A stretch of DNA of 64,000 bases from Nematostella vectensis (taxonomy: Eukaryota > Cnidaria > Anthozoa > Actiniaria > Edwardsiidae). The stretch is from the NCBI RefSeq assembly GCF_932526225.1, contig NC_064037.1, positions 7,484,203 to 7,548,202 of the forward strand. Direction: 5' to 3'. Of the stretch, positions 1-9,867 are shown one piece after another. The notes under the pieces are model-generated. The model saw only the letters and a program-made list of their open reading frames with translations. It searched no databases and had not been told where the DNA came from. Position 1 is the stretch's first letter; each line of letters begins with the position of its first letter. The position numbers and the translations under genes are program-made.

Positions 1-1222
1 TACCCACTGGAGAGCCGGCTAGCAGACTATACAGCACATTGCTTGTTTGACAAAACTACTATAGTGAAGACAAGAAAACCACAAAACAATGTTTATGTAC
101 CTAATACCTTCAACAATTTCTGAATAAACAAATATCCAAAATTCACCATATTCCGTTCTTATTGAAAAGGGGGTATATTCATTTATTTACCACAAAAGGG
201 TAATCTTACTTTACGTTCATTAAATATCCCGAGTAAGGGGGAGGGGTGGAGGAAGAGATTTTGACTTAGTTCACCTTAAAATTTCAGATCCCAACTCTTC
301 AGTGTAAAGAAAACAAATGTGCAGCCCCTCCCCCCTTTAACAACCCCCAGGATTTCAGTAGAACTCATACAAAAATTTGTCACCCCTTAGAAAGCCCTTT
401 TTTACGGAGCTTTGGGTGGTTAAAGTTTTTGGGATCCCCCAATATCTTCGCTCCCTCCCTCTTCCCTCTCAGGGTATTTAAAGAACACTCCCATAAGACA
501 TGAACTAGCTAGCAAACTAACATATAACACATAATTCCTACTAACATTTAAAAGGTGATTTTTATGATTGTTTATCCCAAAGTACCTTTTGGTTAGAGAC
601 AGTTCTACTGAACCCATGGGGGCACCCCTGCATCTAGCTGTGTGCCATTATTAAGAACATTTAAGCAATGATATTGCAAAAGGTTGGGCAGCTAGTCAAA
701 GCTATCTACAAACCCCAGAGGGAGCCTTTTAAAAGGGTGATACAAATGTTATCCGCTGAACCTGAGAGATAATGCCTATAATTTACTCATTTGGTACTGA
801 GATAAAGTTGAAGTGTTTGAAAGAAAGCTTATATGAAATTTTAACAGATTATTGGTGGTTATAATTAATTCTCATCACTGTTTAACCTGGCACTTTGGAC
901 TCTAAAGCATCACCCTCCTACCTCACGATGTTGAACTAAACAAGAAGTAACAGAGGCAAAGGCAGGCTGGGGTCCAGTAGTACTGTAAGTCACAGATCAA
1001 GCTCAACCTCAAATCGGCACCCTTAGCTCTTGTAATAGGTGAACAGATCCATCTAGAAATTTGCGCTCTCAATACACACATAAAATTAACCATCTTCTCT
1101 GCCAACAAAAGGGTTGAGCAGAGTCGAACTCATTTCCCCAGACCCCTCTGACCCCCCTCTAGACATGCATCCAAGAACATTGCCTATAAATGAGCCTATC
1201 TAAACTTTAAGGAAAAAGACTA
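1..1222. other. Non-coding flank downstream of ppp1r8
   Basis: No coding exon is recognisable on either strand. The stretch lies 3' of the ppp1r8 stop and probably contains its 3' untranslated region. A possible minus-strand poly(A) signal (TTTATT on the plus strand) lies near position 183. Short open frames here show no family resemblance. Confidence 0.5.
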
Positions 1223-4097
1223 TTATATCAGTAGTGACGGTGTAGGTTTTTTGCCAGGCCACGCCTCTTTGGCATACTTCTTCTTAGGTGCCTCTGCTGG
1301 TACGCCTGGCATAGCTACAGGCTGCACGACAGAAGGTTGAGGTTCAATGTTTATCTGTTGTTGGTCAGGAGAAATGACCTCGGGAGCTGATGTGATGTTC
1401 AGTTTGGGAAGGGATGCAGTAGGGGAGGTTGGACTTGTAGGTTCTTCCCCTGTTGCTGATGGTAGATTGGTGTATAAGCCTTGAGAGTAAGGAAAATTTT
1501 GCAGTCGCTTTGTGATGTTTTCCGTCATAGTAGGTCCCCCACCAGGTCCAGCCCCTCGCATTTTCTGTTAGAGAAAACAAGCAAATAAAGTTATAGGGTT
1601 ATCGAAGCTATCACAGATTTCTGTGAATAACTGGGCCCAATACTAACCTTGGTTGGAACAACAACTGAAGTATGTACCATATTCCTAAACTTCCCCACAC
1701 TTGGATCAACATCCTCTGCAAAAAAAAAAAAATCAATAACAGGTTCCACATTACACTACAGAATCATTTATTTTTTTTCTGTACTGTTGGCTTTATATTG
1801 TATTATATTAAAATTGCACTGAAACATCAAAGGCCTTAATGATTCTAGATTCAATGAAACATCTCATGCCAAGCCTAAGAAATCATAGCAATGTTAATAG
1901 AATATGGAAACTTGGATCTTAGGTTTCATGTTTGTTTGTGGATAAATGAATTCCTGTGAAGGAAGTTCTCTACTGTACCTGGATTAATAATCTCTTCTAC
2001 ATCCTTGAAAGCCACAATATGTGATGCTCGTCTCTTGCGCTTGAGGGAAGATAAACTACTAAGACTACTTGTAGACTCTTCCAGACCAACTGACGCTAGA
2101 CGCTTATTGTGGGCAGTGTTGAACTCTGTGAGATCCTTTAAAAATAAAAAATGTGGATAAGACTAGGAAGAACTAAAGCTCATAATGACAATTGTAAAAT
2201 GACTTCACAAAGAAACACCTCCAAAACAAATTGACCATTAAATGTCAACTATGTTTACAAAGTAAACTTAATCAAAACTTAACTGAACACCACTGGATAA
2301 CAGAAATGGGAACAATGCTTTGTTGACTCAAAGCTGTTTACAGAAATGGGAAGTCTATTTCACATAAGTGCACTTCCAGTACTTTGGAACTCACATCAAG
2401 CTCTGTATCTGACTCTGGTAATCCTAGCAGTCCCCCTGTAGTACTGTCTTGTGAAATATCACCATCTCCCTTTTCCACCTTGCTCCCTGAGCCAGTAGGC
2501 TTCTCTCTGAGAGTATATGTACGAGTTGATGCACCGAACCGTATCACACTGTCAACTTGAACTTGGGTGGGTTTGTTACGCTCAATTCTTATTGTTCCAA
2601 TGTAGGTGCCATGAGCTGTGACAAATATAATAGTAAGATGTGTAAGAATGTTAAAAAACAGGTGACTCAAACAAACTGCCTGAAATGGGAAGGGGATGTT
2701 TGCATAGTGTGACAGAGGTCAGAATGGAAAACCTCGTGACATAGCCACATTGACAGGTGAGCTGTTCAGGTTTGGCTCAAGGTAGTAGGGTAGTTCATGA
2801 CTTTAGTGACAAGGAGGTAGGAGGATGAAATGTACAAACAAGTTTTTTGGTTTGGGCTGAACTGTTTAGTTTAAGTTTTTTTAGGGTATCCAAACAGGGC
2901 TTCATGTTGTCAATTTACCAGAGGAGGGTTTTTAATGAAAAAATAACACCAAAATGAAGACTATGATTTTACATACTACTTCCAAGGTCCACCAAGAAGC
3001 ATCTTTTGAGGTGCCGATGAAACACCAGAGCTGCATGAACACGCGAGCATGAGGAATGTTCCACCATGAAGTCACAGACGTCCTTGTTTCTCCCAAATAA
3101 ATAACACGGCTTCTCATCTATGATGAGTTTCTATAAGATAATGTGATGTTAGCTAAACAAGCCACCTATATCTGTTGGTGAGATGTGATGTGACGGTGGT
3201 TTCAAACCTATATGTATGGACTTATAGTTGTAAAACAAGCCTCAAGTTCCAACAATGCATGGTTCATTTATAGGGGAAAAGCATATATGAAATAGCCCGC
3301 TGATTACCCAATGTGTTTCTCTACATGCGGAGTCAAGGCCATCATCTTGATTTGTTAAGGCCTCTATCTACTGTAAAGCTAGCTTTTTCTGGTAGCTAGT
3401 TATGTTGTCCATTTTTCAGTTGGGGTAAGTTATAATTGGTTAAAATGCTGTCAATCATAAAATTACTGATTTCTTGGTGGCCACAACAGCCCATGTAGGG
3501 TGGTATGACATAGACAATCAACACAAATACATGATTTTAATCTTCAAGTAGCATTCTTATTTCCATAAAATACCTATGACTGCACCTGCTCTCTTCCTGC
3601 CATAGGCAATTTGAATACAAATTTTGTATTCAAAATTGCACAGGGTGGTTTGATTTCTTACATGTCTGGAAGTTGCGACACTACAAATATATCTGTACAT
3701 GGTAAACTTGAAAGGTTCAGCAAAATTTTACTTAGCATCTGGGCTATTCTATACGACTCTAAGTAGTATTTACAGCAGATCACTATTACTATGTGACACA
3801 AAATATAGGCTAATATGGCTTCTCAGACAACTAAATATGATTCACATTATAATGAAAAATACCTCGACTAGTTTGTCCATTTTCATAACATCTAGATGAA
3901 GGCCTTGTGTAGGCTTGCCGGCCCTACAAAAAACAAATAACAGCCTCAAAACATCTAAAATGACCCTCAATAGTTGTTTCCCGCAAAGAAAATATCTCTA
4001 ACCATGAAGGCACTTGGTATGGCAAGGATTTAGCGGCAGGAGAAGGGCCTGATTTCGGGATTTTTTCGGTTCCCGACTCAACCTTAGTGTCCGCCAT
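1223..4097 (-). CDS. ppp1r8: Nuclear inhibitor of protein phosphatase 1 (NIPP1), 7 coding exons
   Basis: NIPP1 is a nuclear scaffold that binds and restrains PP1 and recruits phosphorylated splicing and chromatin factors through its FHA domain. Coding exons in transcript order are 4097-4003, 3923-3863, 3130-2977, 2615-2395, 2135-1979, 1715-1648 and 1564-1223. Phases join without a break, giving 365 residues (human about 351). The FHA domain spans about residues 50-125, with the landmarks LFGRN, CSRVH and GSTHGTYIG. It is followed by FGASTRTYTLREKP and GLLGLPESDTELD, near-identical to vertebrate NIPP1. A KRKRR basic stretch precedes the PP1-docking region, which reads HIVAF instead of the vertebrate RVTF. 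The C-terminus KKKYAKEAWPGKKPTPSLLI matches the vertebrate tail, which is known to bind RNA. The start is the ATG at 4097 (MADTKVES), preceding PSWAGKP, the conserved pre-FHA motif. It shares a 349-bp divergent promoter with nsmce1. Confidence 0.97.
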
Positions 4098-4446
4098 TTG
4101 TTTTCTTCACCTTCAATGAGCAGAAGATAGAGACTGGGACTGAAATACCCGGATGTAAAAATAATTTTCTTTTCCTTTTAATTTCTTATAGCCTTTTTCT
4201 TTATACGTTATCCAGGACCTGATCTTCTTGTGTATACATGTAATTATCGTGATAAAGAAATAGAAAATAATGATTTTGAGGGGAAATGCGACGGCGAGCG
4301 CACTAACTAACGGCTCCCTGTGTTTTTTGAACTACTACCCATAATCCTTTACACATGTTCATTTCGCGCCACTTTCCGAAAAGCTTTTGGTAAGGAGAGC
4401 TTTAGTACGTGTTTTTTTTTCTTATTTCTAATAGATCTAGAAAAAA
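4098..4446. promoter_or_regulatory. Divergent (bidirectional) promoter between ppp1r8 and nsmce1
   Basis: The two start codons face away from each other with 349 bp between them, so both core promoters and both 5' leaders must fit here. No TATA box is obvious. The part nearest nsmce1 is locally CpG-rich (around 4287-4312) and carries a Staf/ZNF143-like site, which fits a TATA-less housekeeping bidirectional promoter. Transcription start sites cannot be placed from sequence alone. Confidence 0.7.
4336..4353 (+). promoter_or_regulatory. Staf/ZNF143-like binding site
   Basis: The 18-mer TACCCATAATCCTTTACA agrees with the published Staf/ZNF143 consensus YWCCCRNMATSCMYYRCR at 17 of 18 positions (mismatch at position 13). 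It lies about 94 bp upstream of the nsmce1 start. ZNF143 sites are typical of bidirectional promoters in animals; function here is inferred. Confidence 0.5.
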
Positions 4447-7400
4447 ATGTCAATGAGGGACAGTCACAGACTGTTCTTGAGAGTGTTCATGTCGCGACAG
4501 TATCTCTCCGAGGCCGAAATCCAGGAGATTTATCAACGATCGTGCGAAGCATGCCAAGGTACGCGCGAAACTCATACTACAATCGTGGTCACACTGCATT
4601 GGGACACAGGGTTCCGGTGCGCTTAAAAAAGCGTGCGCGCATAATCTATTTTTGTTTTGAGTTGAATGCTCCTATAGAACCTTTAATGTCAAAATAACGC
4701 AAATCAGGACTGTTTTATTGAATATTAGCTTAGCGTTTATGGACTTCACGAAAAGAGTTTTAACACCCAAGTTATAAGGCCTTGAGTACTGCTTTTACAT
4801 ACTTTATGGAACGAGCCATTTACCGCCCCCTCCGTCTCCCCTCCCCCTCCGTCTTCCCCCCCCCCCCCCCCTCTTCAATGTTGGATGATGCCAACGCCAA
4901 AACACTTGACGCAACATTGAAGGGGGGAGGGTTCTAAGGGGGGTTGTAAATATTATTTTACGGATTTTGTGTTCTTGCATGGATTATTGTTTTCAAAATT
5001 TGGACAAATTACAACAATGTCCCAATGAATTTTACCATGATTGTAGAGATGTGTTTGTGGTAGTTTAAGAAAAACCAGTCAGTAAAACCATTCTTAGCCA
5101 ATCAAAGTCTCGCTTTGTGCACTTCCCTGGCTATCCTCTGGACGAAATCCAGACAGTGTCGTGACAGAAAGCCAGGCAACTGCAATAGGCGAGAGATAGC
5201 AAGAACCTGATTGGCTTAGAATAATTTGACTGGTGGAAAAGAAAATCTCAAAAGGCAAAAACAAATAGAGGTTTTGAAAATGCCGCGTCGCGATACAATG
5301 TATTTGACAGTAAACATAAGAAATCGATAAAACCCGATATTAATTGATAATGATCAATATGATTGAGTACTCTTGGGCTGTGAGTATCGATTATTATCGA
5401 TTTCCGATATCAATCAATAATAATCAACTGATTAATATCAATTAATATTGATTAACTCGATTAGTTTCCGATGATCGATTTTTATTGATTGGTAGGGCTG
5501 GGTGTTATAGAAAGGGCTCTGGCTCTTGCCCAGAGGTTGAAAGTGTGGGCACAGGTCTTTGTCGTGTCAAAGGTGGCTTGAACAAGAAGGACACTCCTGA
5601 AACATCAAGATGGAAAGGATGTACCCAATAAAGGACACTCCTGAAACTTCAAGATGGAAAGGATGTACCCAATAATAAAGGCCCCCTTCCCAAAACCATC
5701 CAGAGGAGGACCTTATCATTGGTACATCCTTTCCATCTTGAAGTTTCAGGAGTGTCCTTCTTGCTCAAGCCACTGTACACTAAACACTAACTTACTTTAG
5801 TATTTTAATGCTATTTTAACAGTTTTTACTTCTCTCTCATCCACTTTTTGTCAGAGGATGCAAACATAGATGAGCTTCAACCATTCATAAACACCATCAA
5901 TAAGCACCTAAGACCACTGTTTATGGAGGTCCGACAAGCCCAGTCTGAAGATGATGGCACCAAATTCTATGGCTTGGTAGGCAACAATTCCAATATGTTA
6001 TTCAGACTTTATTAGACATTAATATGGCCATTGATGTGACCAAGAATCTCAGTATAATTATTAAGAGATAACTCCCAGTTTTGGTCAAATCCTCCCAACA
6101 TCGCTTTAATATTTAAAGGCATAAAGAAATGATTAATAACTGAGAGCATCATTTTGTTATTCTACATGGCCCCCGTGGGTCATAAAATGTCTTGAATGTC
6201 ATTTTACTTTTTTGTAAGGCCTTATAAAGGTCTTACATTTGGGAAAAGTTTGATTATGGTCTTAGAAAGTCTTATCCCAAATTCGATTTCTAGGAAATAC
6301 TATGCTATGTTCGATTTATTTCTGTTTTATATTTGTTCAAGTTCATACTGGTATTAAATTTTGAAATTCAATGTCTTGAAAAGTCCTAAAAAAGTCTTAA
6401 ATTTGTTGGCTATTCAGATGCAGGAACCATATTCTAGCTGAGACCTCTGGTTCTGATTCCATATTTTGCAGGTAAATAACGTTGAAGATGAACACTCCAA
6501 GCTTGCGACTGACTACACCACCAATGACATTACTTTCTTCAAAAAAGCTGTAAGTAAAAAAGATGAAAGCCAAGACATAACATGGTAAGGACATTATTGA
6601 TCTAAAGAAAATGTGTTGGTACTCTTTTATTTTTAGATTGAGCTTGTTGTTGCCGCAGATGATGGCTGGGTGTCTTCCATGGATTTGCTTGAGTTAGGGA
6701 GTGAGCTAGAGAAGAAAATGAGCAACTCATACACAGAGACATTGATGAATAAGCTGACCAAGGACAAATGGCTAGAGGAGGTAAGTTTGCTATCACTTTT
6801 GTATATTTAGAATGAGAGAGCTAATGTTATGAAAAGACCACTCGTCTGTTGCTACTGTAATCCTGGATTTGGTCAAAACTTTGGCTGAAAACTAATCCAT
6901 TAAAGCCCAAACCATATCCCATGTTGGTCGGGCTAAGTGGGTTTGGGATTTCCAATGACAAGTGCATTAAGCCATCTGCCTCCTTTCTTCTTAGAAGCAT
7001 TTTGAAATATATGTAACATACTGTAACACTTTTCCAGGGTTTTCTTGCTTAGTTTAGCTTCAGTGTTTCAGTTCATGTGCTTGCAAATAATAGAGTATAC
7101 TTTTCAGTGAATGTCTACAAGAAAAAAAGTGTCAAGGCAAGGAGCTCACTGTTTAAATGTAAAAATGTCATAGTTATGCATGTACTGTAGAGACAAGTAT
7201 AATATATATTAAAAGCAGAAGCTTTTGACAACTGTTACAATAAATCAGATTTGTTTCAATATTTTTAGTCCTCAGGCATCTATTCTCTAGGAGGAAGGGC
7301 ATTACTTGAGCTAAAACCATATTTAAAGAGGAGCTTAGAAGAATATATTGTAGACTGCATGATGTGCAAACAGATTGTAATTAAGGTAGGTATAGAGAAC

Positions 7401-8089
7401 ATTTCTTCTTTCTCCATTTCAAAGTTTTTAGCTAAGCACAGTGCTCCTTGGAGTTTTAAACATACAATTTCTTTTTTCTACAGGGACAGACATGTCCACA
7501 ATGTAGTGGTAGGCTGCATAAATACTGTGCTGTGGTTTTCTTTTCTAGAAGGTAGGCCTTTATAACCAGCAAAGAAACATAGTGGATGCCAACATTGACA
7601 GTTATAGTGATCTAACTGACCTTGTTGGTGCAAGTTACATGACATGGGCACTTATACTTTGTTATGTAAACGCTTTTTATTTCTTCAGTTTGCAATGTTA
7701 ATTCCTCCTTCTTTAACAGAACACAGCATGTTTGCCCCAACATGGACTGTAATGCACCTTGGCCACATCATGTCCCTACTTTACCACCTGCCCCTCAACG
7801 TAAGTATAGAGGAACCCAAGTTGAAAAAACACTTGCTACAGTAAGACAAACAGTTCATCCCCCCCTATGGCAAATACAATTTCTATAATTCAGCCCCCAA
7901 TACCCCAATATTTAGATATGTATTCTCACTCTTCGGCCCTTAGCATAAAATGTGTGGCCAATGCCTCTTAGGTATTAGAGGCTAATAAAATAAAAAACAA
8001 TTTCTTTTATAGAAAATAGTCGGCAGTTGAGCACCCCATCACCACCTGTTGCAGGCCCATCAAGAAGTCGTACACGCAAATCTAGATAG
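4447..8089 (+). CDS. nsmce1: SMC5/6 complex subunit NSE1, variant-RING protein, 8 exons
   Basis: NSE1 is the RING-like subunit of the SMC5/6 complex. With NSE3 it forms a winged-helix heterodimer that supports ubiquitin ligase activity in DNA repair. Exons are 4447-4558, 5855-5976, 6472-6549, 6637-6780, 7269-7385, 7484-7551, 7720-7799 and 8013-8089. All phases fit and the product is 265 residues (human 266). Residues 1-180 carry the winged-helix region, with EDDGTKFYGLVN, LATDYTTNDITFFKKA and a KDKWLEE turn aligning to human NSE1. The RING ligands are C182/C185, C195/C198, H203/C206 and C219/C224; the last pair is spaced C-x4-C where human has C-x2-C. The tail is short, basic and Ser/Arg-rich. 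Two in-frame ATGs exist (4447 and 4453). The second gives MRDSHRLFL, closer to human MTDVHRRFL, so either may be used. Confidence 0.95.
4850..4936. repeat. C-tract with imperfect hairpin
   Basis: Inside nsmce1 intron 1. A run of about 17 C is followed by CTCTTCAATGTT, a 30-nt spacer, then AACATTGAAGGGGGGAGGG, which is the reverse complement of the first arm plus part of the C run. It resembles a small foldback remnant. No target duplication was identified. Confidence 0.5.
5310..5495. repeat. ATCGAT / TGATTAAT-rich cluster
   Basis: Within nsmce1 intron 1, about 185 bp are dominated by overlapping ATTGAT, ATCAAT, TATCGAT and GATTAAT words on both strands. It could be low-complexity A+T sequence or a cluster of homeodomain/Cut-type sites. 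No tandem period is clear. Confidence 0.45.
5572..5774. mobile_element. Foldback element with about 60-bp inverted arms
   Basis: The left arm (about 5572-5632) starts GGTGGCTTGAACAAGAAGG and continues through CACTCCTGAAAC and GGAAAGGATGTACC. A partial direct copy of the arm follows (about 5631-5680). The right arm (about 5708-5774) is the reverse complement of the left with few mismatches. The centre is about 30 bp. The arrangement fits a small foldback or MITE-type insertion in nsmce1 intron 1. No coding capacity and no certain target duplication. Confidence 0.75.
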
Positions 8090-8238
8090 CTTTTAACAAT
8101 CTTTGTAGACTTTACTAGTGTAGTGGCAGATCTAGAAAGGTTTGATCAAATCTTTCTATCCTTTTCTAGTGTCGAAATTTCAGTTATATGGCAATATGTC
8201 TATGTCTCGAACAATTCACATAATTTTACATCGCAACC

Positions 8239-8244
8239 AATAAA
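8239..8244 (+). terminator. Poly(A) signal AATAAA of nsmce1
   Basis: First AATAAA after the nsmce1 stop, 150 bp downstream, followed by T/G-rich sequence. It implies a short 3' untranslated region. Confidence 0.6.
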
Positions 8245-8876
8245 ACTGTGAACACTTAAGATATGTGTGGAATGTTTATTGCCTCTTATGAATCAGACTT
8301 GAGAATTCACACACTGAGACTTGTTAAGACATGTTTCTAGTTGAATGTTTGAATATCTAGTAAGTGATTGATTGGAAGAAACCTTCCATACATATTTTGA
8401 GTGTTCACGGTTTTACTGCTCGCGCTGTTATGTTGTCAATTTATGTTTGTCTCCAGAGCTGGGCTTGTAAATATAAAGGCGCTTATGGCAGATCAGCAGA
8501 CTAATTTTCTAGTGAATGGTGTAGTAAAATTTTTTGGAGTAATCCTGTTTTTGTCCAGCTTTCATCAGTTTTTCAGATTGCATAGTTCATAATAATTTTT
8601 ATTTAGACCATTGATGCTATAAATATTATTGAAATGGTGTAGAAATTAATGAAAGATAATATTGCCTGTAAATAATACAATAATAACAAAATGATGTTCC
8701 TGTTTTGGAAAAAATGTTCCTTTCATCAATTGATTTGTATCTGTGTTTTTCTAATATTTATTTATAAATAAAAAAAACCTTTAAAAGTTTATGTTTTCCA
8801 GAAAAAAATTATCCACTCATTGCCCGGAGGGAGCGCAGCGACCGGAGAGCAAGTCTAATCTTGGTATTGCATATGA

Positions 8877-9265
8877 TTTTTCGTGTCCACACCACAGGCT
8901 TCCCAGTCAGTTGATTTGTATTTTGATTTCATGCAGATCAGCGGTCTTTAGCGCATGCCCGAGTTTCATATAGTGGATGTGATTTTTTGTGTCTACACCA
9001 CAGGTTTCCCAGTCGGCTGATCTGTATTTTGATTTTATGCTGATCTGTGTTTTTTTAGTGCATGCGCGAGTTTCATATAGTCAATTTTCCGTGTCCACAC
9101 CATAGGCTTTCCAGTCGGCTGATTTGTATATTGACTTCATATCGATCAGCGGTGTTTTAGCGCATGTGCGAGTTTCATATGGATGCATCCTGTTCACACC
9201 ACAGGCTTCCCAGTCGGCTGATTTGTATTATGATTTCATGCTGATCAGCGGTCTTTTTCGAGAAC
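8877..9265. repeat. Four degenerate tandem copies of a roughly 100-bp unit
   Basis: Each copy contains CACACCACAGGCTTCCCAGT, then CTGATTTGTATT, GATCAGCGGT, and a GCGCATGCGCGAGTTTCATA-like end. Copies begin near 8877, 8980, 9081 and 9183 and differ by scattered substitutions. The array lies between nsmce1 and the NCoR gene. The rest of 8245-9517 shows no gene. Confidence 0.8.
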
Positions 9266-9517
9266 CCCTGTACTGAAACATGTTCGTCCCGTCCTCAGAG
9301 CATTCACTTTCTATTTGAAGCTTCTAGTATTAATTTCATAATTTTAAACGAAGGAAATACAGAATCTCAAACCATAATTGAGATATTCTTTTTCCAACCC
9401 CAGACAGGCAAGACAGAGTTGAAATAATCTTTGAATATCTCTCCACCCACCCACCCACCCTCCAGAGTACAACACTGGTCTTTTTTTTTCCATGAAACAC
9501 TAACAAAAGGTATAGTT

Positions 9518-9632
9518 ATAAGTAAGCAACCTCGTCCCCAGGGTCTTCTGGGTAACTTTCAATGTGTCGTCTAGCTAAGACGCCATATTTAAAATTACCC
9601 AGAAGACCCTGGGGACGAGGTTGATAAGTAAG
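9518..9632. mobile_element. Mutator-like MITE: 29-bp perfect TIRs, 9-bp target duplication
   Basis: The element body is 9527-9623 (97 bp). The left arm 9527-9555 begins CAACCTCGTCCCCAGGGTCT and the right arm 9595-9623 is its perfect reverse complement. Both sides are flanked by the identical 9-mer ATAAGTAAG (9518-9526 and 9624-9632), a clean target-site duplication. A 9-bp duplication is characteristic of Mutator-like transposons. The interior is only 39 bp, so it is non-autonomous. It sits about 240 bp upstream of the NCoR start codon. Confidence 0.9.
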
Positions 9633-9734
9633 ACATCACTCGAAGACTTTTAACGATACCTTATCGACTGATGACCGAATGGTAATCGACATAAACATTA
9701 GCGCTCCAATGCCCAGTCCACCCATTTCCCGTCC

Positions 9735-9745
9735 AACATGGCGGC
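9735..9745 (+). promoter_or_regulatory. YY1-type site AACATGGCGGC
   Basis: It matches the YY1 consensus AANATGGCGGC exactly and lies about 125 bp upstream of the proposed NCoR start codon, in the locally GC-richer segment that looks like the promoter. YY1 sites of this form often sit close to the transcription start of TATA-less genes. Confidence 0.45.
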
Positions 9746-9867
9746 GTGTACTTGATAAAGGAGAGAATAATCGACGCCATTTTACCATAATCGAGCGAGG
9801 CAAAGAAGGAAACACACCTTAAATGGCCCGAAATGTGATCCAAAAACTTGGTTGTTGCCTGTAGACT

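Noticed and set aside
4320-4697. A 125-codon plus-strand frame over the nsmce1 start
   Set aside because: It is out of frame with the true exon 1, which is proven by the match of MRDSHRLFL and the downstream exons to NSE1.
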